NCBI RefSeq assembly: GCF_009193325.2
Contig: NZ_CP059856.1
Span: forward strand, 4,340,001 to 4,404,000
Length of the DNA: 64,000 nucleotides
Direction: 5' to 3'
Source of the DNA: Bacteroides zhangwenhongii
GTDB taxonomy: Bacteria; Bacteroidota; Bacteroidia; Bacteroidales; Bacteroidaceae
The notes below the pieces were generated by a model. It had not been told where the DNA came from and searched no databases. It was given only the letters and a program-made list of their open reading frames with translations. Position 1 is the first letter of the stretch. Each line of letters starts with the position of its first letter. A program made the translations under genes and the position numbers. Below are positions 43,681 to 52,067 of the stretch, piece after piece.

Positions 43681-46014
43681 ATGAAAGTAAATTTGATAAG
43701 GGTGAACGGAGCTATGAGAATAGCTTTTCTATTGATATGTTATTTAGCTACTTGTGTTCAGTTGAATGCGCAAGCTCCCAAATTAGTGATGGGACGTATT
43801 CTGGACAAAGAAGCATCCGAGAAGAAACGAAAACCTGTCCCGTTTGATATTTCTTCTATTGGTGACATAAAGATTTATTATTTCAATACCGTTCAAGAAG
43901 GAAAGGATATGGAAGCGGCACTGAACAAAGACAATATCAGTTTGACCCTTTCAGCCATGTACGAAGTACCCGATGCGACGGGAGCTTATCAGATTACTTT
44001 ACCGGAGACCGGTTCATTGGTTATCAAAGTAAGTACGGCGCCCGCCGTATTTGAAGCAATCAGTGGTCGACGGGAGATTACTACGTATGTAGATATGGGA
44101 CACATGATTAGTCAGGTAACCGTTGTGGGGCAACGTACAGAGGTAACGTCCATGCCCGAAACACCCGACCAGTATGGAGATATGATTATTTTGAACGGGG
44201 CAAAAGTTGCAGTTCCTCCACGTATTGGAAAGGACAATGCCCGAATGATCGTACAGCCATACGTGATAAATAATAGTAAAGGAAAGAAAGTTGAAATGTA
44301 TCGTCTGCCTCGTGTATACGATGGTTCGCAATATTATCTGACTCAGGACCGTCGTATGGGATATGATATAACCCGGGATTCGCTGGACGCTTTTATCATT
44401 GAAAACGAACCCCTCTCGGCGGAGAAGGCTTCCTATATGTGGAATGATACAATCAAACTATCCAATGCGCAAGATAACTTCCAAGTGCTGGCTCTTATGC
44501 AGATGGAAGATTATACGCGTCCTTATTACGAACGCTTGTTGGAGCTCTCCACCCGTAGCCCCAGACGTCCGTTACGTTTCCTCGAATATTCGCTCGACCA
44601 GTATGAACTGGACCCTAAGAAATATGAGGAAAAACCGAAAGTTGAACGCCGTACCGGTGTGGAAGACATTTCTTTGAGCTTCTTACTGGGGAAGGCGGAA
44701 TTGGATCCTGAAGATCCTAATAATGAAGTACAGTTGAATAAACTGAAAGCGAAGCTGTTGGAGGTGGTAAATGGCGAAAGTTCTACTTTGAAAGAACTTC
44801 ATTTGTATAGCGTTTCGTCACCGGAAGGTTCTTATGCGTCTAATATGGCTTTGTCGCAACGTCGTCTGGCGTATGCACGTTCGTTGGTGTACTCTGTTAT
44901 TCCGGCTCATACGATGCAACGTTTGTATACTTATACACCTAATGATTCGCGAGTTGCTACTTGGTTGGAGGTAGCGGATTTGCTGGAGCAAGATACGCTG
45001 CCTGCGGAGGCTGCCGCTATTCGCGAAATTGTAGAGAAATACCCGAAGAACCAAGACCAGCAATTTCGGCAAGTAGCTGCTTTACCTTATTATAGCACCA
45101 TTATAAAAAGCCATCTTCCCAAATTGCGTTCAATGAAGTGCGAATATACCGCAGAAATTTATCGTGCCTTGACGAAGGAGGAAATATTGAATCGTTACCG
45201 GAATGATCCTGATTATCATTCGGGAAAAAAGAATTTTGCTTTGTATGAATACTGGCACTTATTCAATATGGTGAAAGATCCTAAGGAATTGGAGGAGCTG
45301 TATCGCCGTGCATATCACTATTCTCAAGAATTGACGGGAGGAAAGCCGTGGGTGCTGGCTGCTAATAATTTAGCGGTGGCTTACTTGAAACGCGATACGG
45401 TGGATACGGAAGTATTGAAGCCATTAATTGATTTCTCAGTGAGAGGCTGTAATGTGGAGCGTACGTTTGACGGACGTGTGATTGGTATTGATAATGTTGA
45501 GGAGGTGGTAGCCAATCAACTTGCCATGTATTTGAAGAAGGGAGATTTCTCGGAGGCCAGTCGTCTGGCACAATTACTGCCCGACAATGAGAAGAACAAG
45601 AAGATAAAGGCATTTGCGTTCTGCTTGGGAGGATATTATAAAGTGACCAGCGGATTGAATGATACGGAAATAGCCCGTCGTTTGGAAACATTTGAATTGG
45701 TCAAGAATAGTTCGCCTCTTAATAATGTCGTGATGTGTCTGGCGATGAAGACACACGCATGGAATGAAAAAGCGGAGAAAGCATTGGAGGATTTACCCGC
45801 AGACGATCCGAAGACGATGTACTTGAAAGCGGTGTTATATTGTCGTAAAGGAGACTTTTATGCCATGCAGGCAGAAGAGGCGTTGACAAACTGTTTCAAG
45901 AAGGACAGCAGTTATATCTCAATAGCCGAATGGGATGGAGATATCAGTGAAGACTGTTTCAAATATGCTAAGATGGGGTATGAAGATGCAATGACTACGG
46001 GAGGAAATGAATAG
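43681..46014 (+). CDS. Large exported protein with OmpA-like and repeat regions
   Basis: A protein of 777 residues with signal peptide (IAFLLICYLATCVQLNAQ). Residues about 25-160 are a beta-rich domain. Near residues 335-410 is an OmpA-like segment (LSFLLGKAELDPEDPNN, LKELHLYSVSSPEGSYASNMALSQRRLAYARS) of the type that binds peptidoglycan. Residues about 500-760 are helical TPR-like repeats (WVLAANNLAVAYLKRD, VEEVVANQLAMYLKKGD, TMYLKAVLYCRKGDFYA). Such a protein could tie the surface structure to the cell wall. Position suggests a role in the pilus operon; function unproven. Confidence 0.75.
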   Translation: MKVNLIRVNGAMRIAFLLICYLATCVQLNAQAPKLVMGRILDKEASEKKRKPVPFDISSIGDIKIYYFNTVQEGKDMEAALNKDNISLTLSAMYEVPDATGAYQITLPETGSLVIKVSTAPAVFEAISGRREITTYVDMGHMISQVTVVGQRTEVTSMPETPDQYGDMIILNGAKVAVPPRIGKDNARMIVQPYVINNSKGKKVEMYRLPRVYDGSQYYLTQDRRMGYDITRDSLDAFIIENEPLSAEKASYMWNDTIKLSNAQDNFQVLALMQMEDYTRPYYERLLELSTRSPRRPLRFLEYSLDQYELDPKKYEEKPKVERRTGVEDISLSFLLGKAELDPEDPNNEVQLNKLKAKLLEVVNGESSTLKELHLYSVSSPEGSYASNMALSQRRLAYARSLVYSVIPAHTMQRLYTYTPNDSRVATWLEVADLLEQDTLPAEAAAIREIVEKYPKNQDQQFRQVAALPYYSTIIKSHLPKLRSMKCEYTAEIYRALTKEEILNRYRNDPDYHSGKKNFALYEYWHLFNMVKDPKELEELYRRAYHYSQELTGGKPWVLAANNLAVAYLKRDTVDTEVLKPLIDFSVRGCNVERTFDGRVIGIDNVEEVVANQLAMYLKKGDFSEASRLAQLLPDNEKNKKIKAFAFCLGGYYKVTSGLNDTEIARRLETFELVKNSSPLNNVVMCLAMKTHAWNEKAEKALEDLPADDPKTMYLKAVLYCRKGDFYAMQAEEALTNCFKKDSSYISIAEWDGDISEDCFKYAKMGYEDAMTTGGNE

Positions 46015-46030
46015 CTTAAATAGATAAATA

Positions 46031-49000
46031 ATGGTGATGAAAAGATATATATTGACGTGTATTTGTTGTGGAATATTTGCGGGCGGCGTACTTGCCCAGC
46101 AGCAAGATTCCATTGCAAAGATGCGAGATGCAGCAGCTGCTCAGGATTCCGCAATGCAACGAAGAAGCCAGGCCGATACAGCCTATCGTGTGAAGTTCAA
46201 TGCAATGAAGTATTCAATGCAGAAACGTTATCAGCCTAAAGGGATGGAGTTCAACAATAAAAAGTTCCTTGATAACTTCTTCTTCGGTTTTTGGGGTGGT
46301 TACAACCGTATTATTCCACAAGGGGATATGAATCTTTCCGGCGGACCGGAAATCGGACTGTCTGCCACTAAATTCTTTTCTTCTAAAAACGGAATGCGAC
46401 TCTATGGAACATGGCAAAGCGCCAGTCGCCAGAGTGATAATGAAAAATGGAGCAATTATTCGTTCGGTATAGATCATATATTCAATCTTAGTACGGCTTT
46501 TGCCGGATATAATCCTTATCGTATGTTCGAGATTTCTACGGTTGAAGGGCTGGGTGTACATCTCGCTTCTTTGGCTGGAGAGAAAAAAAGAGCGGGCGAT
46601 TTCCATCTGGGCTTACAGATGAAGTTGGCTACCGGGACGCGTCTGGACGTGTTTGTAGAACCGGCAATCTCCTTTTATACCGATAATATCGATATCTCCG
46701 GAGAAAATAACTGGCACGGATATGATATGGGATTTAATGCCCGTGTGGGGATGAATTATCGTTTAGGAACCTTCAAGCAGCGTGGAAGTACGGAAGCAGG
46801 AGAGGAGAATTTCTTGGATAATACTTTCATCAGTGCGGCTATGGGACTTCAAGCGCAGAATTCCTCATTGGCCAGGGAACAAGGACTGCTAGGCTCTACA
46901 GGACCTGTTTTTAATGTGTCCATAGGTAAATGGTTCTTGGATCTGTTTGGTTTCCGCTTATCTGCATTTGGATCGTATGATGCGTGGAAAGAGAATCAAA
47001 AGGCAGGTATGGACAGAATGACTCTGTATGGAGGCGGACGGGCAGAAGTGATGTTGAATCCTTTTGCGTTGTTCAAGAAAGAAGCGCGTTCTATGCGGTG
47101 GGGAGTTGTCCCGATGTTCGGTGTCGAGTTGGGGATGATGAAGAAACAGGATGAGCAGGAGGTTATTTCTAAAACATATACGGGATGGACAGGCGGAGTA
47201 CAGTTTAAGTATTATCCGATAGAGAACTTGGCTTTCTTCGTAGAACCACGTATGTCGTTCGTACCTTATACCTTTACAGAGAAGACGATTTCCGGAAAAG
47301 TGAATGAGTATTCTTTTATGGATAAGCTGATGAATATTAGTGTAGGGGTCGAATTGCGTCGTCCTACTCGTCCGCAATGGCAGCAGTTAGCCAAACTTAG
47401 GGAAGATTTTACTCCTTATTATTATACTTCTTATGCTGTCGGCATGACAATGCCGCAACAGTTGAACCGCCCTACTTCACGCCGCCCGGGTTTCATTACC
47501 GGAGCTGCGGTCGGACGGCAGTTTAGTCCGCTTTCCGGATTCCGTTTAGGACTTGACTTCAACAATGCGGCTACCCGTTTGGCGGATGCTAAGATTGACC
47601 GTTACACTTTTACGAGCCTTTCTTTGGATTATATGTTTGATATATCCAATTGGGTAATCGGTTATGATCTGGAACGTAAGTTTGGTACGGAAGTTTTTGC
47701 CGGTCCGGTCATTACCCATCGCTTTGAACCGGGAAAGACCTATTTGGGAGGAGAAGGCGGTGTACGTCCTTATTGGAGGCTAGGTGAGCAATTTGATGTT
47801 TTTGCTGAGTCTAAATTGCGACTGTATACGCAACGTTATATCAATTCGCGTGAGGGTAAGGGAACTCCTTTACAGCTCTCTTTTGCGGTGGGTACTTCGT
47901 ATCGGTTCAGCCCTTCTTATCGTAAGAGATTGTTAGAAAGCGGTTTTGGTGATGGAACATTCTGGGGAAATACTTTCATCAGTGGAGGTGTCGGCTTTCA
48001 GTTCCTAAGTGGTTCGGGACGTTCTATGGGAGCTTTAGCTTCGGTAGGGCCTACTATGAGTGTATCTGCCGGTAAATGGTTTCTACCTTTCTGGGGATTA
48101 CGTTTCTCCGGTTTTGCAGGCATAAGTAGTTGGGGACAGGCTGCGCGTGAAGATGGAACTCTTGCTGACAAGCGAACGATGCAAGGAGGAGTCCGGATAG
48201 AGAGTATGTTGAATCTTCTTTCTTTCTGGCAGCATGATAATGAACAACGTTGGGGAATTGTTCCGATGTTAGGTCTGGAACTAGGTAAGGTACGGAGGCA
48301 AAATGAAAATATAAAGGTTAGTGCGGCAGGTGCTGCATATGCCGGTGTGACGGCAGGGCTGCAATGTAAATATTACTTCTCCGATCATACGGCATTATTT
48401 ATAGAACCTCGTTTCTCTCGTATTCCTTATTCTTACAGAGATGTCAACGTTATTGATAATTATGTGGGTCCTCGCATCTCTACGACAGATAATGTGATGA
48501 GTGTGCAGGTCGGACTGGAATTCCGTCGTGCAGGTGGTAAGACGTTGAAAGAGCTGGCTGCTCGCAGAAGTGAATTCGAACCTTACTATTTTGCCTCATG
48601 GAATGTAGGTGGAAATATGCCTATTCATCGGGTGAAACTAGATGACGGTTCCGGTCTTGGAGTTTTAATAGGAGTGTCTGGGGGACGGCAGTTCTTCCCT
48701 TGTTCCGGTGCACGGGTAGGCTTGGATTATGTTGCTTTGCCGGGAAAGAACGGATCGGATGCCCGTAAGCTGATTAGTTTATCGGCAGATTATCTCTTTG
48801 ATGTGACTCATTTTATGGGAGGTTATAATCCGAACCGTAAATTTGGTGTTGAGTTGCTTGCAGGTCCTGTTTTTTCATTCGGAAAAGAGCCTAATAAAAC
48901 GAATATCGGTGCGGAGGGCGGTGTACATTTTTATTATAAACTGCTTAAGGGATTCGGTGTTTTTGCCGAACCTCGTTTGCGACTATACACTAAAGATATA

Positions 49001-49066
49001 TGGTCGGGTGGAGATTTGACTCCTGTTCATGCATCATTCTCGGTGGGAACCTCTTACAGATTTTGA
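46031..49066 (+). CDS. Five-module tandem beta-barrel outer membrane protein
   Basis: A protein of 1011 residues with signal peptide (KRYILTCICCGIFAGGVLAQ). After an Ala/Gln-rich stretch, five barrel-like modules of about 155-200 residues follow in the order A1-B1-A2-B2-A3. B modules begin NTFISxxxGxQ and contain GKWFL and GxRLSxFG/GLRFSGFAG; A2 and A3 share FxxGAxVGRQFxPxSGxRxGLD and GxExLAGPVxxF. Each module closes with a strand like VGTSYRF or VGVELRR, as at the C-terminus of outer membrane proteins. A second in-frame Met lies at 46037. Last gene of the fimbrial operon; one large barrel is less likely because of the internal repeats. Confidence 0.8.
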   Translation: MVMKRYILTCICCGIFAGGVLAQQQDSIAKMRDAAAAQDSAMQRRSQADTAYRVKFNAMKYSMQKRYQPKGMEFNNKKFLDNFFFGFWGGYNRIIPQGDMNLSGGPEIGLSATKFFSSKNGMRLYGTWQSASRQSDNEKWSNYSFGIDHIFNLSTAFAGYNPYRMFEISTVEGLGVHLASLAGEKKRAGDFHLGLQMKLATGTRLDVFVEPAISFYTDNIDISGENNWHGYDMGFNARVGMNYRLGTFKQRGSTEAGEENFLDNTFISAAMGLQAQNSSLAREQGLLGSTGPVFNVSIGKWFLDLFGFRLSAFGSYDAWKENQKAGMDRMTLYGGGRAEVMLNPFALFKKEARSMRWGVVPMFGVELGMMKKQDEQEVISKTYTGWTGGVQFKYYPIENLAFFVEPRMSFVPYTFTEKTISGKVNEYSFMDKLMNISVGVELRRPTRPQWQQLAKLREDFTPYYYTSYAVGMTMPQQLNRPTSRRPGFITGAAVGRQFSPLSGFRLGLDFNNAATRLADAKIDRYTFTSLSLDYMFDISNWVIGYDLERKFGTEVFAGPVITHRFEPGKTYLGGEGGVRPYWRLGEQFDVFAESKLRLYTQRYINSREGKGTPLQLSFAVGTSYRFSPSYRKRLLESGFGDGTFWGNTFISGGVGFQFLSGSGRSMGALASVGPTMSVSAGKWFLPFWGLRFSGFAGISSWGQAAREDGTLADKRTMQGGVRIESMLNLLSFWQHDNEQRWGIVPMLGLELGKVRRQNENIKVSAAGAAYAGVTAGLQCKYYFSDHTALFIEPRFSRIPYSYRDVNVIDNYVGPRISTTDNVMSVQVGLEFRRAGGKTLKELAARRSEFEPYYFASWNVGGNMPIHRVKLDDGSGLGVLIGVSGGRQFFPCSGARVGLDYVALPGKNGSDARKLISLSADYLFDVTHFMGGYNPNRKFGVELLAGPVFSFGKEPNKTNIGAEGGVHFYYKLLKGFGVFAEPRLRLYTKDIWSGGDLTPVHASFSVGTSYRF

Positions 49067-49135
49067 TTTATGAGAGTATAACGTGTACTCAAAGTATTGC
49101 AAGCTTTTTTAGGGATATTCCTAAAATAATAAAAT

Positions 49136-49172
49136 ATAAGGCAACTGATTCGTAATGAAGAAGTTGCCTTAT
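49136..49172. terminator. Bidirectional terminator between the barrel gene and manC
   Basis: A perfect 11-bp stem (49136-49146 with 49162-49172) with an A-rich 5' side and a T-rich 3' side, so it can work on both strands. It begins 70 bp after the fimbrial operon and sits 3 bp past the manC stop. Confidence 0.85.
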
Positions 49173-49175
49173 TTA

Positions 49176-50258
49176 TTAAATATAGTCATCGCCCAGTTGA
49201 ATTTGGGCGTCATTGACATATTTGCGGATGGAATGTTCTTCGTCTTTACGGCAAATAAGTAGGACGTTTTCGGATTCCGCTATCAGGTATCCTTCCAATC
49301 CGTCAATTACAGCGAGTTTTCCTTTCGGTAATACTACCATATTGTCTTTGCTGTTATATAAAAGTGAATGACATTTTAAACTGACGTTACCTTCTTGGTC
49401 TCTGTCTGATAAATCATAAAGTGATCCCCAGGTTCCAAGATCAGACCAGCCAAAATCTCCTAATGATACATATACATTATCTGCTTTCTCCATAATGCCG
49501 AAATCGATGGATACATTAGGGCATGCCGGGAAATTTTCTTCAATAAATGCTTTTTCTCCATCAGTGGCATAAATTTCCTTTCCGGGCGCCAGTTTAGAAG
49601 TCAGCTCGGGCAATAAGGATTCACTCGCTTTGATAATGCTATTTACATTCCACATGAACAGTCCGGAATTCCAATAAAATTCTCCACTTTCTACAAATAC
49701 CTTAGCTAATTCCAGTTCCGGTTTCTCGGTGAATGTTTTTACTTTGTAGAAGTTATCTCCGGCAGGCTCGGCGATTTGTATATATCCGTATCCGGTTTCC
49801 GGTCGATTAGGCTTAATTCCTAGTGTCAGTAGCTTTTCAGAGTGTGAGACAAAATCCAGTCCTTTTTCGATAGCGGCAAGAAATTCATCTTCCTTTAAAA
49901 TAAGGTGGTCTGAGGGGGCCACTACTATATTGGCATTTGGATTCAGTGCCCTGATGTGATAGGAGGCCCAAGCTATGCATGGAGCGGTATTTCTTCGTGC
50001 AGGTTCTAGCAGTATTTGTTTTTCGTTTACTTCGGGTAGCTGCTTTTTAACTAAGTCTGCATACATTGCATTGGTAACGATAAAAATATTTTCTGTTGGT
50101 ATTACCTTTTGGAAACGATCAAACGTTTGTTGTAAGAGTGAACGACCGGTTCCGAAGAAATCTAAGAATTGTTTAGGCAATGTTTTGCGGCTAAACGGCC
50201 AGAAGCGGCTTCCAATACCGCCACCCATAATCACGCAATAATTATCCTTGTTTGTCAT
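49176..50258 (-). CDS. manC: Mannose-1-phosphate guanylyltransferase
   Basis: Nucleotidyltransferase that makes GDP-mannose from GTP and mannose-1-phosphate, for GDP-fucose and surface polysaccharides. It has 360 residues, so it lacks the C-terminal isomerase (cupin) domain of long bifunctional forms. Motifs: MGGGIGSRFWPFSRKTLPKQF (nucleotide loop and signature), VAPSDHLI, KTFTEKPE and the product-side FYWNSGLFMWN. Transcribed towards the fimbrial operon. Confidence 0.95.
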   Translation of the reverse strand: MTNKDNYCVIMGGGIGSRFWPFSRKTLPKQFLDFFGTGRSLLQQTFDRFQKVIPTENIFIVTNAMYADLVKKQLPEVNEKQILLEPARRNTAPCIAWASYHIRALNPNANIVVAPSDHLILKEDEFLAAIEKGLDFVSHSEKLLTLGIKPNRPETGYGYIQIAEPAGDNFYKVKTFTEKPELELAKVFVESGEFYWNSGLFMWNVNSIIKASESLLPELTSKLAPGKEIYATDGEKAFIEENFPACPNVSIDFGIMEKADNVYVSLGDFGWSDLGTWGSLYDLSDRDQEGNVSLKCHSLLYNSKDNMVVLPKGKLAVIDGLEGYLIAESENVLLICRKDEEHSIRKYVNDAQIQLGDDYI

Positions 50259-50366
50259 AATAGAGACTCTATTTAAAAGTTTCTGCTAATGTACGGTTTA
50301 TTCTCTGAATATAGAAGTGTTTGAGATATGTTTTATTATTTTTTTCTCCTTTTTTCTACCAAACTA

Positions 50367-50396
50367 TTGCAGATTCAAAATAATGTCGTATCTTTG
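50367..50396 (+). promoter_or_regulatory. Promoter of tRNA-Leu
   Basis: TTG, 19 bp, TATCTTTG: Bacteroides consensus with ideal spacing, 24 bp before the tRNA 5' end. Confidence 0.8.
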
Positions 50397-50420
50397 CACC
50401 GCAATTGAGAAATCAAGTAT

Positions 50421-50504
50421 GCCCAGATGGCGGAATCGGTAGACGCGCTGGTCTCAAACACCAGTGGATTCACTTCCATCCCGGTTCGACCCCGGGTCTG
50501 GGTA
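50421..50504 (+). tRNA. tRNA-Leu (CAA)
   Basis: An 84-nt class II cloverleaf. Acceptor stem GCCCAGA / TCTGGGT with discriminator A; anticodon stem CTGGT / ACCAG with loop CTCAAAC, anticodon CAA; a long variable arm; T arm CCCGG / CCGGG around TTCGACC. No CCA is encoded. Mobilizable elements of Bacteroides often integrate at tRNA-Leu 3' ends, and one lies directly downstream here. Confidence 0.96.
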
Positions 50505-50510
50505 CGAATA

Positions 50511-50546
50511 AACCCTGATAATCACTTGATTATTAGGGTTTTCTGC
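50511..50546 (+). terminator. Terminator after tRNA-Leu
   Basis: A 13-bp stem (50511-50523 with 50528-50540, one G-T pair) and a 4-nt loop, followed by a T-rich tail. Confidence 0.75.
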
Positions 50547-50555
50547 TTTTATAGG

Positions 50556-50602
50556 GCGTACTAAACGTGTACTGAATGACGAATACAAAGAAAAGGTGTA
50601 CT
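50556..50602 (+). repeat. Three GYGTACT repeats beside the attachment side
   Basis: GCGTACT (50556-50562), GTGTACT (50567-50573) and GTGTACT (50596-50602) occur as direct repeats just inside the element. They could be arm-type binding sites of the missing integrase or of the excisionase. Confidence 0.4.
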
Positions 50603-50705
50603 TTAATAGTTTTCTTCCCCATATCTTTATAATTTCTTAACGCTTATCCTATCTTTATCTACCTTATTATTGCCGATGTTTTCGGGAAAAGTGAGATTCT
50701 TACCT

Positions 50706-50713
50706 TATATTTG
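50706..50713 (+). promoter_or_regulatory. -7 element for the first gene of the element
   Basis: TATATTTG, a full match, 28 bp before the ATG at 50742. The -33 box is not clear. Confidence 0.5.
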
Positions 50714-50741
50714 TAGTAAGAACGTTTAAAGGCGCACGATT

Positions 50742-51650
50742 ATGGAAAATCATATGGAAAACAATTTCAGAGAAATACAGAAGATATTAGATAGTTGTAT
50801 AGCTCATGACTATAAAACTAAAGTAGATGCACTATTTTTAAAACGTGAATATTTGACGCAAGCTCAGCTAAAGGATTATTTGCGGCAAGAAATTTTCCGT
50901 GTGACTGAAAATATTGTAGCCATCCAACAAAAATACCGTGTCGTGCGTAACATTGTATTGGATATGGATATTCCCGATTTTTTGTGGGAAAGCGGTTATT
51001 TTGAGGACTTGAATTCTGATGAAAGAAAAAAGTATATCGGTTTCCGCTGCTCTGATTTTGATATGGACGCATATTTGCATGAACCGTCCTGTTATGATGG
51101 GCGGCTTCCCTATTTGTCTATTATCGTTAATCTTGTCGTGCTTTCCAAGTATTTGCGCTATCTGCAAGAACAGGAAAGCAATTACCATACAGATGCGGTT
51201 GCCATCCAAGAGCAAGTCTTGCCAAAAGAGAAAGAGGAAAGTGCAGATACTAATCCAACCAAGATTGTGGGCAAAAGCAATCCTTTCAAGTCCACGTTGA
51301 AAGCCAATGAAATCAAACTTCTGACCGACTGTGTGAATGAAGCGAATATGTTTACTACTACCGTCAGTGCCAAAATACTTACCGATTTTTTCAACTGCAA
51401 ACTGAATGGGGTATTGAAAGTTAATAATACTCGTCTGTTAGCCTATCTTATGATGCAACTTAGCTGTTATAATTACATCGTTTATGAATGGCAGTCTGTC
51501 ATAGCAAACAATAAGCTGATATTGAAGAAGATAAAAGGAGAACCGCTTACACGTACTGACCTGTCGAGTGCGACAGACCAAGCAAAAAACATCTATCCGA
51601 AAGGATATGAAATCATAGACAAATACATCAAACAACTGAAAAAAGGTTGA
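50742..51650 (+). CDS. Unknown protein of the mobilizable element
   Basis: A soluble-looking protein of 302 residues that I do not recognise. It is helical and charged, with no signal peptide or membrane segment. The N-terminal part has ALFLKREYLTQAQLKDYLRQE; a Glu/Lys-rich linker (residues about 150-180) leads to a C-terminal domain with NEIKLLTDCVNEANMFTTTVSAKIL and VNNTRLLAYLMMQLSCYNYI, which ends NIYPKGYEIIDKYIKQLKK. It has its own promoter and sits before the excisionase gene, where Bacteroides elements usually carry integrase or regulatory genes. It lacks the R-H-R-Y pattern of tyrosine recombinases. Confidence 0.7.
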   Translation: MENHMENNFREIQKILDSCIAHDYKTKVDALFLKREYLTQAQLKDYLRQEIFRVTENIVAIQQKYRVVRNIVLDMDIPDFLWESGYFEDLNSDERKKYIGFRCSDFDMDAYLHEPSCYDGRLPYLSIIVNLVVLSKYLRYLQEQESNYHTDAVAIQEQVLPKEKEESADTNPTKIVGKSNPFKSTLKANEIKLLTDCVNEANMFTTTVSAKILTDFFNCKLNGVLKVNNTRLLAYLMMQLSCYNYIVYEWQSVIANNKLILKKIKGEPLTRTDLSSATDQAKNIYPKGYEIIDKYIKQLKKG

Positions 51651-51702
51651 GCATAGATTGAACGCTCAAACAAAGGTCAATTAGACTTCATTTTCAACCT
51701 CT

Positions 51703-51742
51703 TAACTTTGCCCCCGTTAACAAAAAAACGAGGGTGCGCACC
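51703..51742 (+). promoter_or_regulatory. Promoter and palindromic operator before the excisionase gene
   Basis: TAACTTTG (51703-51710) is a full -7 match. A perfect 10-bp palindrome GGTGCGCACC follows at 51733-51742, in the transcribed leader, a likely repressor site. The start codon of the HTH gene is at 51775. Confidence 0.5.
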
Positions 51743-51774
51743 TTCATATTGTTTCACCTAAATTCCTAAACAAT

Positions 51775-52062
51775 ATGGAAAGAGATTTAGAGTTAAGAGT
51801 TTCCGAACTCGAAAAGATGTTGTTCCTTTCAAAGAGTGTGCTTAGCTTCGATGAAGCGAGCAAGTTCTTGAACCTTTCTAAAAGTTACCTGTACAAGTTG
51901 ACTTCGGGTAACTTGATACCCCATTACAAGCCGCAGGGCAAAATGCTTTATTTTGAGAAAGCGGAGTTGGAAGCATGGTTACGTCAGAACCCGGTCAAGA
52001 CGCAGGCGCAGATAGAGCAGGAAGCGCAGAAGTATATCCTTAACCGTCCTCTAAAGAAATAA
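51775..52062 (+). CDS. Excisionase-type helix-turn-helix protein
   Basis: A protein of 95 residues of the MerR-like/excisionase HTH type. The HTH is LSFDEASKFLNLSKSYLYKLTSGNLIPHYKPQGKMLYFEKAELEAWL (residues about 22-68), which includes the winged turn; a basic and Gln-rich tail follows. It likely binds element DNA to promote excision or to regulate the mobilization genes. The ATPase gene follows after 5 bp. Confidence 0.88.
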   Translation: MERDLELRVSELEKMLFLSKSVLSFDEASKFLNLSKSYLYKLTSGNLIPHYKPQGKMLYFEKAELEAWLRQNPVKTQAQIEQEAQKYILNRPLKK

Positions 52063-52067
52063 CGGCT

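Noticed and set aside
49077-49092. AACGTGTACT after the barrel gene, similar to the repeats at 50556-50602, as the second attachment site
   Set aside because: Only ten bases match, it lies on the other side of manC and the tRNA, and no tRNA 3' end accompanies it.
50742-51650. 302-aa protein as the integrase of the element
   Set aside because: No R-H-R-Y tyrosine recombinase pattern and no serine recombinase N-terminus can be seen.
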